DNA of 64,000 bases, from the NCBI GenBank assembly GCA_000156295.1, contig DS999234.1, positions 41,113-105,112 of the forward strand, written 5' to 3'. Shown here piece by piece: positions 36,497 to 45,868 of the stretch (position 1 is its first letter; the number at the start of each line of letters is the position of its first letter). The DNA comes from a marine gamma proteobacterium HTCC2148 (lineage in GTDB: Bacteria; Pseudomonadota; Gammaproteobacteria; Pseudomonadales; Halieaceae). The notes under the pieces were generated by a model, which did not search any database, was not told the DNA's origin, and worked only from the letters and a program-made list of their open reading frames with translations. Made by a program: the position numbers and the translations under genes.

Positions 36497-37222
36497 ATGT
36501 CCAAAGGTGTCGCATTAATCATTGGTGCGGGTGATGCGATTGGCAGCGCAATCGCGCGGAAATTTGCCGCCAGCGGGCTAACGGTGTGCGCAGCTCGACG
36601 CAACCCGGAAAAGCTCGAGCCTCTTATGGAGGAATTGCGTGTTAAGTCTCATCCAGCGCACGCGTATCAGCTGGATGCGCGTAAAGAAGAGCAAGTCATC
36701 GATCTTTATCGCCGAATTGAAGAAGAGGTGGGCGAGCTCGAAGTTGTCGTGTTCAACATAGGCGCCAACGTACCCATGGGTATCCTGGAGACTGACAGCC
36801 GCAAATTTTTTAAAATCTGGGAAATGGCCTGCTTTGCCGGTTTTCTCTGCGGACGAGAGGCGGCTCGCTACATGAGCGCTCGTAAGCGCGGCACCATCCT
36901 GTTTACCGGCGCTACCGCCAGCGTCCGAGGGAACGCCGGCTTTGCTGCATTCGCTAGTGCCAAACACGGCTTACGCGCTTTGGCCCAGAGCATGGCGCGG
37001 GAATTGGGCCCACAGAACATTCACGTGGCCCATGTTGTTATTGACGCCGCGGTGGACACCGCCTGGATCAATGAGAATTTTCCCGACGCCGCTGCGCTCA
37101 AAGAAAAAGACGGTATCGTCGACCCGAATGACCTGGCAGATAATTACGTGATGCTACATCAGCAACCAGCCAACAGCTGGACCTTTGAACTGGACGTGCG
37201 CCCCTGGATGGAGCGCTGGTAA
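36497..37222 (+). CDS. SDR family protein with Phe at the catalytic Tyr
   Basis: 241 residues, classical SDR size. Nucleotide motif GAGDAIGSAIA, the NIGAN strand and the segment FTGATASVRGNAGFAAFASAKHGLRALAQSMARELGP are clear. In the usual YxxxK pair the first residue is F152, with K156 kept. This Phe form occurs in a known SDR subgroup and may mean a different mechanism or a non-catalytic role. It is followed by an isomerase gene after nine bases. Confidence 0.88.
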   Translation: MSKGVALIIGAGDAIGSAIARKFAASGLTVCAARRNPEKLEPLMEELRVKSHPAHAYQLDARKEEQVIDLYRRIEEEVGELEVVVFNIGANVPMGILETDSRKFFKIWEMACFAGFLCGREAARYMSARKRGTILFTGATASVRGNAGFAAFASAKHGLRALAQSMARELGPQNIHVAHVVIDAAVDTAWINENFPDAAALKEKDGIVDPNDLADNYVMLHQQPANSWTFELDVRPWMERW

Positions 37223-37231
37223 GGAGACACC

Positions 37232-37822
37232 ATGACCAAACACATTGAATTCTACTTTGACTTTGGCAGCCCCACTGCCTATCTCGCCTACTGCAGGCTT
37301 GGGCAGCTGGCAAAACAGTACGGCCTGGCCATTCAGTACAGGCCGATGCTGCTAGGCGGCGTATTCAAAGGGGCCGCCAACACCTCCCCTATCACTGTGC
37401 CCGCCAAGGGCAAGTATATGCTGGAGCAGGACCTGCCCCGATTTGCGCGGCGTTACGATGTACCGCTCAACTTCAACCCGCATTTTCCCATCAACACGTT
37501 GAACCTGATGCGCGGTGTCATTGCAGCTGAGCAGTTGGATTGCCTGGAAGCCTACCTGCAAGCAATCTTCAAAGCAGTATGGATAAACAGCAAAAATATG
37601 GGCGAAGTTGAGACTGTAACTAAGGTGCTTACCGAGGCTGGATTGGACGCACAGGGCATTATCAATAGCTCTCAAACTCCTGAAGTGAAGGCTGAACTCA
37701 TCAGCAATACCGAAGCAGCTGTGGCCAGAGGCGTATTTGGTGCGCCTACCATGTTTATGGATGATGCCATGTATTTCGGCCAGGATCGGCTGGACTTTAT
37801 TGAGGAAGCTCTCGGTAATTAA
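37232..37822 (+). CDS. 2-hydroxychromene-2-carboxylate isomerase family (DsbA fold)
   Basis: 196 residues. IEFYFDFGSPTAYLAY, the LLGGVFKGAANTSP segment and GVFGAPTMFMDDAMYFGQDRLDFIEEAL match the HCCA isomerase / kappa-class GST group with a thioredoxin-fold core and glutathione-binding Ser at GSP. It isomerises aromatic breakdown intermediates or conjugates glutathione. AAGGAGA just upstream. Shares a transcript with the SDR gene. Confidence 0.9.
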   Translation: MTKHIEFYFDFGSPTAYLAYCRLGQLAKQYGLAIQYRPMLLGGVFKGAANTSPITVPAKGKYMLEQDLPRFARRYDVPLNFNPHFPINTLNLMRGVIAAEQLDCLEAYLQAIFKAVWINSKNMGEVETVTKVLTEAGLDAQGIINSSQTPEVKAELISNTEAAVARGVFGAPTMFMDDAMYFGQDRLDFIEEALGN

Positions 37823-37825
37823 ACG

Positions 37826-38431
37826 TCAGGTGAGTAGCACCGGATAAAGGGACACTACTAACAGCACTGCCATGCTGACGTTAAAAACAACCAGACGTCG
37901 CCGACTAGTCAGCAGTCGCTGAAGTTGCTGGCCCAGTAATGTCCACAAACTGACACAGGGCAAATTAATGCCCCCAAACACCACCGCGACCAGCAGTACC
38001 GAAAGAAAATTCTGTGATGGTGCATAAACCGTCAACGCAGTCAGCGCCATCGTCCACGCCTTGGGGTTCACCCATTGAAACAAAACCGCCTGGATAAACG
38101 TAATTGGCTTGCCCTGCGTATCTGCTGATACTTCCTTGCCAGCAGGGGCGGCTGACGTTGCGATCTTCCATGCCAGATAGACGAGGTAGACAACGCTCAC
38201 CACCTTGAGCACTTCGTAACTCAACGGATAGGCCTCAAACAATCCGACCAACCCCAGACCCACCAGCGTTACCATAGCGGTAAAGCCGAGCCCTACTCCC
38301 AGCATATGAGGCAGTGTGCGCCGAAAGCCAAAGTTTGCGCCCGACGCCATTAGCATCAGGTTATTAGGCCCCGGGGTTATCGAGCTTACAAAAGAAAACA
38401 GCGCCAGCCCGGTAAATAATTCAACAGTCAT
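37826..38431 (-). CDS. LysE family translocator
   Basis: About 201 residues, six helices. TPGPNNLMLMASGANFGFRR and QWVNPKAWTMALTAL are the LysE/RhtB family motifs. Such proteins export amino acids or homoserine lactones. MTVELFTG is the preferred start; an in-frame start further upstream adds nine residues. Converges on the isomerase gene with three bases between. Confidence 0.92.
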   Translation of the reverse strand: MTVELFTGLALFSFVSSITPGPNNLMLMASGANFGFRRTLPHMLGVGLGFTAMVTLVGLGLVGLFEAYPLSYEVLKVVSVVYLVYLAWKIATSAAPAGKEVSADTQGKPITFIQAVLFQWVNPKAWTMALTALTVYAPSQNFLSVLLVAVVFGGINLPCVSLWTLLGQQLQRLLTSRRRLVVFNVSMAVLLVVSLYPVLLT

Positions 38432-38634
38432 GGCGCAATTATGGACGTTTTTACACAAGACGTAAGGTAATTCAGCTAATAGATGTCACGCTTTTCTCGT
38501 TATCCCAGCAAACTGAGTGTCAATTAACACCAACATGCTGCCACAAAGTCAGCGAGTTAAATCAACCTCAAGGTCGAGCAAGCCTGACAAGCTAAACTGC
38601 GAATGTCTCAACCGTGCGGTAAACTATCCCATCA

Positions 38635-39330
38635 ATGGACAACGCAGACAAAGACATGAGTGACTTCGACAACCCCTTTGCCAGCGAGGAAATAAGCCCC
38701 GCTTTTAGTGAGGAGTGGGAGGCAAAACGCCGGGTGGCAGCCGCTATCCGTGATCTGACCGAAGTGCTCGTCACCAGTTCACCAGACACCGGGAAGATGC
38801 ATGCAATTGCCGCTCAACTGGAAGAAACTGCCGCTGACTTTGCCCAGTCGCCTCGTGTTTATGGTCGACTGGAATGGACTCGCAGCCAACAGCATGGCTC
38901 CTTCGGTCAAGTCAGCCATGAGCTGAATCCATTGGCGGGTTATAGCAATCCCATCGCCCCGCCGGTAACTACCTGGCTGGAAGGTGACAAGGCACTGGGG
39001 CGATGTTGCTGTGGCTGGGTTTATGAAGGCCCACCCGGGAGCGTCCACGGTGGTTTTATCGCGGCTATTTTTGATCAATTCATGGGCATGGCTCAAAAAC
39101 TAGGCGGCCAGCCTGGCATGACCGGCTACCTGCACGTGAACTACCACAACCGCACACCACTCAATACCACACTCAATATGGAAGCCCAGTTAGTAAAGGT
39201 TGAAGGCCGCAAGACTGTAATTTCAGCACAAATGTTCGCTGGCGACACCATGACAGCGAGTTGTGAAGCGCTGTTCGTCGAGCCGCGCAAGGGCATTTAT
39301 TCCTTAGAGGCGCAGCAACAAGAGCAATAG
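38635..39330 (+). CDS. PaaI family thioesterase with N-terminal extension
   Basis: 231 residues. An acidic N-terminal stretch of about 90 residues precedes a hotdog domain with EGPPGSVHGGFIAAIFDQFMG (PaaI motif: HGG followed by acidic Asp). It hydrolyses acyl-CoA thioesters of unknown identity. ATG 38635 has no ribosome site; ATG 38656 is a possible alternative. Third thioesterase in the window. Confidence 0.85.
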   Translation: MDNADKDMSDFDNPFASEEISPAFSEEWEAKRRVAAAIRDLTEVLVTSSPDTGKMHAIAAQLEETAADFAQSPRVYGRLEWTRSQQHGSFGQVSHELNPLAGYSNPIAPPVTTWLEGDKALGRCCCGWVYEGPPGSVHGGFIAAIFDQFMGMAQKLGGQPGMTGYLHVNYHNRTPLNTTLNMEAQLVKVEGRKTVISAQMFAGDTMTASCEALFVEPRKGIYSLEAQQQEQ

Positions 39331-39360
39331 CCGAGTCAACACACTGACGTTAACAATGAC

Positions 39361-39774
39361 TCAACCAAAGGCACCAATGATCGCGCCCATCAACGCAAAC
39401 TGAAGTATGTTGAAGCCCGCATCAATTCCAAACAAGGCTTTTGGGTGGCGGGAAAACAGATAATTGACACCAAATGCGGTAGCAACGAAACTCACGCCGA
39501 TCACCAGAGCATAAATCACAGCGATTTCCACGGTACTCTCTGCCGGCACAAGTGCCGATAAGATGATGGCCTGCATCAGGGTTAAAATAAAAGCCAGGCC
39601 CATGATCACCGCAGGATGCCCTTTACTGGCAAGGTCCTCGTCAGACAAACCTATATAGCCCTGCCAGCGCTTGCCAAATAGTGGGCCATACCAGATACCC
39701 CCAAGCACGAAGGCGGCGAAGGCCGCCGCCAATGCAGCCGTTAAGTTCAAGTGCAACTCTACTTCCATTGGCAT
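39361..39774 (-). CDS. DUF1761 membrane protein
   Basis: 137 residues, four helices. FVLGGIWYGPLFGKRWQGYIGLSDEDL, a GVNYLFSRHPKALFGIDAGFN segment and overall length fit DUF1761. Function unknown. Divergent from the FAH gene. Confidence 0.87.
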   Translation of the reverse strand: MPMEVELHLNLTAALAAAFAAFVLGGIWYGPLFGKRWQGYIGLSDEDLASKGHPAVIMGLAFILTLMQAIILSALVPAESTVEIAVIYALVIGVSFVATAFGVNYLFSRHPKALFGIDAGFNILQFALMGAIIGAFG

Positions 39775-39902
39775 TCAACCCTTCTATGTCTCGTTTTGAA
39801 TACCAGCGTAGCACAGCTGCGCGAATTGGCCTGCGCTCAATGCCAACCCAAAACTGGCAGGCAGGCTATACTGTCGTCCACAAATCGTTCGGTAAACAGT
39901 CG

Positions 39903-40514
39903 ATGAATCACGTGTTGCTCGACGGCAAAAAAGTCATGCCCTCAAAAATAGTATGCATCGGCCGTAACTACGTTGCCCACATAGAAGAACTGGGCAACGA
40001 AGTGCCCGAACAAATGGTCGTCTTCGGCAAGCCAAATTCCGCGATTGGCGACACACTTTATGCCGAACTGGGGGGCGAGCCCATACACTACGAGGGTGAG
40101 ATCGCACTACTCATTAAGGATGGCCTTCCCGCTGCCGCGGGTTTCGGCTTGGACCTGACCAAACGCAATTTGCAAAGCAGGCTTAAAGACCAAGGCCTGC
40201 CCTGGGAACGGGCTAAAGGATTCGACGGCGCGGCCCTATTCTCGCCATTCAAAAGTATCGACAGCACTCAAGATCTGTCACTGCAACTGACAGTTAACGA
40301 TAAGCTCCGGCAGTCCGGTGGTGTTGAATTAATGATGTATTCCCCGCAGCTGATTCTTAGCCAATTACAAGAATTCACCACTCTGGAAGACGGCGATATA
40401 CTGATGACCGGCACCCCCGCAGGCGTCGGCAAAGTTCAGGCCGGAGAGCGTTTTGACGGCCTGGTCATGCAACGCGGAAAAGTGATTACAAGCCATTACT
40501 GGCTAGCAAACTAA
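39903..40514 (+). CDS. Fumarylacetoacetate hydrolase family protein
   Basis: 204 residues. KIVCIGRNYVAHIEELGNEVP, PVFGKPNSAI-type segment and HYEGEIALLI (metal-binding glutamates) followed by DGDILMTGTPAGVG form the FAH fold. Members act on 2-oxo acids (decarboxylation, C-C hydrolysis) or as oxaloacetate tautomerases. The open frame extends further upstream, but the family begins near here; ATG 39936 is an alternative. Confidence 0.92.
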   Translation: MNHVLLDGKKVMPSKIVCIGRNYVAHIEELGNEVPEQMVVFGKPNSAIGDTLYAELGGEPIHYEGEIALLIKDGLPAAAGFGLDLTKRNLQSRLKDQGLPWERAKGFDGAALFSPFKSIDSTQDLSLQLTVNDKLRQSGGVELMMYSPQLILSQLQEFTTLEDGDILMTGTPAGVGKVQAGERFDGLVMQRGKVITSHYWLAN

Positions 40515-40516
40515 TG

Positions 40517-40541
40517 CCGCCACTACACTCGAACGTGGCGG
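40517..40541 (+). terminator. Hairpin downstream of the FAH gene
   Basis: CCGCCAC and GTGGCGG form a perfect 7-bp stem with an 11-base loop, three bases after the stop codon. No uninterrupted T-run follows, so it could be a Rho-type or processing hairpin rather than a true intrinsic terminator. Confidence 0.3.
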
Positions 40542-40746
40542 GGATAACGTTATTGTTACAGTGGCAATCGCTGGCAAACACATTCTCGACGCGTATCGCA
40601 GCGAGGGGCGGGGAAACCATTTAAAAAGCGGGTGAAACGGCGCAACGGCATGATCACTCTATCAATTGACGCCGCTACAACGTATTCAGATTTGAAGTCG
40701 ACCCAATTTTGCAGTAGCTTGTGGTTGAGTTAATGAGTAGGAGCCA

Positions 40747-41298
40747 ATGCAAGCGATCCTGCGTTTAGACATGGCGGGCCAGCCACGCGGCTGGATCACC
40801 GCCCACGAGGCAGTTTCTGCCTACGCCAAAGGCGATGTCATCTACGGCATCGGGGAGCCGCTCCCGCCTGTTTTTGGCGGCACCCAGCGCCTCTCTGGCT
40901 TACGCTCTCGAATAGATTTACAGCCCATCGTCGCAATTCAAGGGCGCATTGTTCAGCATTTTGCGCCTCCTCTTTGCAACCGCACCTTGTTTCGCCGAGA
41001 TGATCACCGTTGCCTCTACTGCGGGCAACAACACAATCGGGGAGAGCTCACTCGCGATCACGTCAGACCTACGTCTCGCGGAGGGCTGGACAGATGGGAG
41101 AACGTTGTCGCCGCATGCCGCCGCTGTAACTGGCAGAAGGATGACAAAACACCGGAAGAAGCCAGCATGCCACTGCTAGCAGTACCATTCAGGCCTAACC
41201 CCTATGAGTGGCATTTTTTGGCCAAGGACAGAATACTCGCCGATCAAATGGAATATTTATCGCGTCAATTCAAAGCTGAACGGGCTTGGGCAAACTGA
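40747..41298 (+). CDS. HNH endonuclease family protein
   Basis: 183 residues. CLYCGQQHNRGELTRDHVRPTSRGGLDRWENVVAACRRCNWQKDDKTPEEA contains two CxxC zinc pairs and the HNH catalytic His in RDHVRP. The role is unknown: many such stand-alone housekeeping HNH proteins exist in Pseudomonas-like genomes. TAGGAG upstream of the ATG. Confidence 0.93.
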   Translation: MQAILRLDMAGQPRGWITAHEAVSAYAKGDVIYGIGEPLPPVFGGTQRLSGLRSRIDLQPIVAIQGRIVQHFAPPLCNRTLFRRDDHRCLYCGQQHNRGELTRDHVRPTSRGGLDRWENVVAACRRCNWQKDDKTPEEASMPLLAVPFRPNPYEWHFLAKDRILADQMEYLSRQFKAERAWAN

Positions 41299-41309
41299 AG
41301 CCAAGGCCA

Positions 41310-43781
41310 CTAGTCAGATTCCGCGTTATCTCTGGAATACCCGGAGAGATCCATTACCTGGACTTCATCAAGGCCAATAGGCTCTCCTGACAACCAGAGC
41401 AGTAACCGCCTTCCGTCAGTAAAATAGGAGTCGCCGGTAAGATTGCTCCTTGGCTGGGCATAGTCAGCGACACCGACGCCACCGATGTAGCCGAATGCTT
41501 TCACCGTCTGACTATACGCAAGATCCTCTAATAGATATTCCCGGGTCTCATCGACGTCAGGATCTATCTTGTGAGTACTGATCGTCTTGCGAGTGAAGCG
41601 CACACCAATATCGCGACTGATCTGGCCTATCCACACCGGCTTGCCCTCGTGACGCAGCGGCGTCATCCATATCCGCAAATGATTGCGTTCTTTAACACTG
41701 CCGCGAGCACGTTGCAGCGCTGCGTCTTGCGGACGGTCGAACACGTATAGCGCACTAACTGGCGAGTGGCGATAGCGGCCAGCGGTAAACATAGAGGCGG
41801 CAGTCTTCAACAGGGATGCGCCATGAATCCTCTCTGTTTCGTCCCAACCAGCGCGCATAAACGCATAATAGAGATCCCTCGGTTCTCCAATAAATACCAG
41901 GTTCAAAGGGTCACCCTCGTCTTGACCACCGGCGTTGTAAACACAGCAAGGCATCAATTCGACCTCGGCAACCAATTCTGCAAGATTGACGTTACGAATT
42001 TCATTATTGGGGTAGATGTTAGCAACATCTACTTTATGGTGATCCAGTTTCAATCCTGGAACAGGCACAAAAAAAGACATGAGGTAGGCCTCACCTTCGC
42101 CAATCACATCCACATTAAACGACTTCGTGCCCTCGTCTACTCGACTGAAAATATAACCCGCTACTATCGATTGAGGAGACACCGTAAGGCGCGCATGAGA
42201 TCTTTCCTCAAAATGTGCTGCGTGACCCAAGCTAAATTCAATACGACTGCGATTGGCAGTTTCCCGCGCTGTAAAATATGCCTGATCCAGACTCATCGGG
42301 GTCAGAATAAGCTCGTTGTTACCTCGGTTTTCTACCTGCACCCAAACGGGCTGGATGCCCTTTCCATAAAGGTCCATGCCGAATATTTTTTTTGTCTCTT
42401 CTCGACTGGGGACCGCCGTAGAAACCAAAAGATCGCCTTCACTTTGCGTATGCAACCGATTGTTAGGAGGTGCAATCTGCCTGCCCTTAACTATTGCCTC
42501 ATTAGCGTGCACAGGGCGTCGAATGTCATAGATAAATGCGGCATCGTCCAGGGCCATTATTGTGTCTGCAAGAAACACGATGAGCCGATAGCCTTCGCTA
42601 AAATAAGTGGCGCCTCCAAAACTGGTCTGTGGATTATCAATCGTTACTTCACCAGCGCCATACACATAACCAGTAGCCTCTAATGAGCCGTTATACCATA
42701 GGTTCTGGAGGAAAAAATTCTGCGCACTATCGAGATCCGCAGTCACACTCTCTCGTGCAAAAAATGCCTCTGCCTCGGCATTCCCCTCAAGTTTTTGCAA
42801 AAAAATAGCGACTGGACTGGTATCAACTAAAAAGTAAAAGACCTGACTGACCCAAACCGGTTTGCCGTCTACACGCCAGGGAGTTAACCATAGGTGCAAG
42901 GCAATACGTTCATTGCCGTCTTTTCGGTATTTCCAAAACACCGCATCAGGAGAGCGCCCCTTGTAACGCTGCGTGCGTGACTTCGTTACTGTTTCTGCGC
43001 TAGTTTCCAACCAGTCGCCGCGTAGCATGGCCCTGCGCAAAGTATTACCACTGCCGATCAGAATCGTATTAAACGGACCGCCTTGCTTTGTCTTGGTTTC
43101 GTCGGTCGCGCAACAGGCCAGTTCATTTTCAAGCTTGTCACGCAGCCCCGCGCGGTCAAGTTCAATGATCTCCTCTGAAGCGTATAGCTGGTCAAATTTA
43201 ACTCGCGTATAGTCAGCTTGAAAACCTGGAAGAGGAACTAAAAAAGTAAAATCGTAGAGCTGACCTTGCTGAAACAGATTCAGATTAAAACCTTTAGTCC
43301 CTGCCCGTAAATGCGTAAAAACCAGTCCACTCGCTTTTCCCGAAGCAGGAATTTGACGTGGCATTGCATTGTTGTGAAACCAGGCCTGCATGTCTTCGTA
43401 GCCTTGCTTAGTGAACTGTTTCCGGTTCATATAGGCCACTTCAATTGGTGAGAAGTAGTCTCTGTCGATGCTCCATTTAACCAACCGTACCGGCCACTCA
43501 CTGCCGTTCTCGATTTCCAACCAAACAGGCTGTATGCCCTGTGAGTAAAGGTCCAGGCCAGTTAATGCCTCTGTCTCTGCAGCCGTTGGCACGGATGCAG
43601 AAACGGTAAGATTGCCCTGCTGCTGAACTATCGCGCGCTGGGTAAAAGCCACAGCCTTGAAGCCAGAGGCCTGATACGGTCTGGAGGCACAGGCAGCCAA
43701 AAGAAGCGATAGCGACAAGACCGCAAAAAACCGCCAGTGTCTGCTGCATCTTTTATCAATACGATCGGCACGATCGAGCAT
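41310..43781 (-). CDS. Lipoprotein with two LssY_C-like repeats
   Basis: About 823 residues. The lipobox LAAC lies near residue 31. The chain repeats itself: GLDLYSQGIQPVWLEIEN and GMDLYGKGIQPVWVQVEN begin two halves (about 60-440 and 445-823). Each ends in an LssY_C-like domain: the second (PLNLVFIGEPRDLYYAFMRAGW to HKIDPDVDETREYLLEDL and DSYFTDGRRLLLWL) is canonical; the first keeps the frame but has lost HKIDPD. LssY_C occurs in membrane-lipid associated proteins; its function is unknown. GGGAG nine bases before ATG 43781. The PLD pseudogene lies directly upstream on the same strand. Confidence 0.82.
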   Translation of the reverse strand: MLDRADRIDKRCSRHWRFFAVLSLSLLLAACASRPYQASGFKAVAFTQRAIVQQQGNLTVSASVPTAAETEALTGLDLYSQGIQPVWLEIENGSEWPVRLVKWSIDRDYFSPIEVAYMNRKQFTKQGYEDMQAWFHNNAMPRQIPASGKASGLVFTHLRAGTKGFNLNLFQQGQLYDFTFLVPLPGFQADYTRVKFDQLYASEEIIELDRAGLRDKLENELACCATDETKTKQGGPFNTILIGSGNTLRRAMLRGDWLETSAETVTKSRTQRYKGRSPDAVFWKYRKDGNERIALHLWLTPWRVDGKPVWVSQVFYFLVDTSPVAIFLQKLEGNAEAEAFFARESVTADLDSAQNFFLQNLWYNGSLEATGYVYGAGEVTIDNPQTSFGGATYFSEGYRLIVFLADTIMALDDAAFIYDIRRPVHANEAIVKGRQIAPPNNRLHTQSEGDLLVSTAVPSREETKKIFGMDLYGKGIQPVWVQVENRGNNELILTPMSLDQAYFTARETANRSRIEFSLGHAAHFEERSHARLTVSPQSIVAGYIFSRVDEGTKSFNVDVIGEGEAYLMSFFVPVPGLKLDHHKVDVANIYPNNEIRNVNLAELVAEVELMPCCVYNAGGQDEGDPLNLVFIGEPRDLYYAFMRAGWDETERIHGASLLKTAASMFTAGRYRHSPVSALYVFDRPQDAALQRARGSVKERNHLRIWMTPLRHEGKPVWIGQISRDIGVRFTRKTISTHKIDPDVDETREYLLEDLAYSQTVKAFGYIGGVGVADYAQPRSNLTGDSYFTDGRRLLLWLSGEPIGLDEVQVMDLSGYSRDNAESD

Positions 43782-43814
43782 AGTTAACCACTCCCGAGCC
43801 AACAAAGCCTACTA

Positions 43815-44430
43815 CTGATCCTGCGACCCCAGCTTCATCAGCAAATTCATCACGCGCTGCGGTCCCTTGCGCGCTGGCTGCCTGGTGCCAACCTCTTCGC
43901 TATTTTACTAAAACAACTTTTTTGTTCATTCATCTGCACATGCCAGGCGTTTTCTCCACTCATATTACGCTCCAGAATTTTCGGCAGTTCTTCGGCCAAC
44001 TCCGCAAATATAGCATCGCTCCGATTTCGGTGTTGATTGCACGTGAACGGGAATCAAGGTTCATAGAACCAATAAACACATAACGACGATCTGCAGCGGC
44101 ACATTTTCTATGCAAACCAGAGAAAAGCCCGCTTTTGCTTGAGAAATTCGGGCGCGGAATCCCCCGGAAAAACGTTGGCGCTCTGAATCAACAATTCCTG
44201 CTCGGCCAAATTGAAGACTTTTTTGTGATTATTTTAACTCAAGGTCCCAATCTTTTGGCTGCAAGGGAAATCGCTCTAGCTGCGATCCGTTGGCAATTCT
44301 TTGCTGCAAGTTTTCGCACTGCCGGCGAGCTATGCTCGGATCAAGGTTGGTACTCAACGCGTCGGCGGTGGCCACCTGTATGTTACGCACTGACCTCTGT
44401 GTATGACATCGCCTGGCCTGCGCGTTAAAA
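43815..44430 (-). pseudogene. Decayed phospholipase D/cardiolipin synthase-like gene
   Basis: Fragments in different minus-strand frames follow a PLD protein in order: AEQELLIQSANVFPGD (about 44150-44215), then SKSGLFSGLHRKCAAADRRYVFIGSMNLDSRS with a full HxK-x4-D and GSxN motif (44050-44140), then NTEIGAM and, after a frameshift, IFAELAEELPKILERNMSGENAWHVQMNE (43925-44010). The stretch between the first two is shortened, so both frameshift and internal deletion have occurred. No intact reading frame remains. It would have acted on phospholipids in the membrane. Confidence 0.8.
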
Positions 44431-44439
44431 ATTGACCTT

Positions 44440-44625
44440 CTAGTCAGAGCCCATTGCTTCTTTAACCTTGTCAATATCGACTGACTCAGAAGCCTTTTCC
44501 ATGTCTACTGAGTCATAAGCCTTCTTGTAATCAAGACCATCGCCGGTGACCGCCTCGGTCATCTGTTCCTGATCGACCGACTCGATAGCTTTGTCCGTAT
44601 CAACAGCCTCCATTAACTTACCCAC
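44440..44625 (-). CDS. Small acidic repetitive protein, hypothetical
   Basis: 61 residues with a repeated SVDxxKAxESVD pattern (AVDTDKAIESVDQEQMTEAV, SVDMEKASESVDIDKVKEAM), predicted to be helical. No ribosome site; GTG start. I do not recognise it. It could be a real small protein or a fragment left by the decay of the neighbouring PLD gene. Confidence 0.35.
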   Translation of the reverse strand: MGKLMEAVDTDKAIESVDQEQMTEAVTGDGLDYKKAYDSVDMEKASESVDIDKVKEAMGSD

Positions 44626-44841
44626 GTTCTGGGACTTCTAATCTGATAACAACTCTCTTCATTTGGGGTCTACCTCTGTATTGTGATGTTCATCGTATAA
44701 CTGATTTGAGACGATAACAGGACTGAATTTTAATGAGAATAGTGGGTGTTACTGCAACTATCCACTTATCTATTGGTTCACCCCCGTTGATAACAACAGC
44801 AAGCAACTATAGATTTATGCCGGAAAAGGGCCCGCTGCGGC

Positions 44842-44847
44842 TATAAT
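44842..44847 (+). promoter_or_regulatory. -10 box upstream of the MoxR-Bat operon
   Basis: TATAAT, an exact -10 consensus, 50 bases before the moxR start. No good -35 is visible at 16-18 bases; control by an activator is possible. It is the only strong promoter element in the 270-base gap. Confidence 0.4.
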
Positions 44848-44896
44848 CAACAGCAGTAGTTATACCAAGACCAAGCCGCCACAGAGGAGCAGTCAC

Positions 44897-45865
44897 TTGC
44901 CCAGCGAAAACCTCAATGCAGTAAAGTCCATGATGGAGCAAATGGCCCGATCAGTGATCGGGCAGGAAGAGGTCGTACGCACCCTCGCTCTCGCTTTATT
45001 ATGCAATGGCAACGTGTTGCTGGAGGGGCTCCCCGGTACCGCTAAAACCCGTTCGATCAAAACCCTTTCCAGAGTGTTACAGGCCAGCCTGGGACGTATC
45101 CAGTTCACCCCAGACCTGCTGCCTTCTGATGTCACTGGCAACGAGGTTTACCAGGATAACCAGGGAGTGTCGGAGCTTATCTTTCAAGAGGGACCCATAT
45201 TCAACGAACTGATACTGGCCGACGAAATCAACCGCGCTCCAGCAAAGGTTCAGGCGGCACTGCTGGAAGCCATGGAAGAACGCCAGGTTACGGTCGCAGG
45301 CAAAACCTACCCGTTGCCGCCCTTATTCATGGTGCTGGCAACCCAGAACCCGATTGAACAGGAAGGCACCTATCCCCTGCCGGAAGCGCAAATGGATCGT
45401 TTCCTGATGAAGATCTCTGTGGACTACCCGGATAACGCGGCGGAGCTGTCTATCGTCCGCATGCTGCAGGCCGAAGAGGCCGCGCAGCAGGAACAACTGA
45501 CTATGATCTCCCAGGATCATATCTTCGCCGGCCGTGAGGTGATCGGTAAGATGACATTATCGGCACCGGTAGAGCAGTACATCGTCGACCTGGTAATGGC
45601 TACTCGGCAGGCCGCCGACTACAGCAAGCAACTGGCTACCTGGATAGACACCGGGTCCAGCCCAAGGGCCACCATTGCACTGCATCGCACCAGCCGCGCC
45701 AGTGCCTGGCTGGACGGACGTGATCACGTCACCCCTGAAGATGTTCGCTCGGTATTACATGCAATCATGCGCCACCGACTTATCCTGAGTTACGACGCCC
45801 TTGCCGACCGGGTATCTCCTGACGATGTCATTGACGAGATCATTACCCAGGTCGCTGTGGGCTGA
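44897..45865 (+). CDS. MoxR family AAA+ ATPase
   Basis: 322 residues. Walker A GLPGTAKT, Walker B LILADEINRAPAK, sensor LATQNPIEQEGTYPLPEAQMDRF and the C-terminal lid are typical of MoxR/RavA-like AAA+ proteins. It acts as a chaperone-like ATPase for the VWA proteins encoded downstream. TTG start with GAGGAG eight bases upstream. First gene of the Bat operon; four bases separate it from the next gene. Confidence 0.95.
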   Translation: MPSENLNAVKSMMEQMARSVIGQEEVVRTLALALLCNGNVLLEGLPGTAKTRSIKTLSRVLQASLGRIQFTPDLLPSDVTGNEVYQDNQGVSELIFQEGPIFNELILADEINRAPAKVQAALLEAMEERQVTVAGKTYPLPPLFMVLATQNPIEQEGTYPLPEAQMDRFLMKISVDYPDNAAELSIVRMLQAEEAAQQEQLTMISQDHIFAGREVIGKMTLSAPVEQYIVDLVMATRQAADYSKQLATWIDTGSSPRATIALHRTSRASAWLDGRDHVTPEDVRSVLHAIMRHRLILSYDALADRVSPDDVIDEIITQVAVG

Positions 45866-45868
45866 CCC

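Noticed and set aside
44135..44428. 97-codon open frame on the plus strand in the PLD region
   Set aside because: It is antisense to the PLD fragments and has no motif; the minus strand explains the sequence better.
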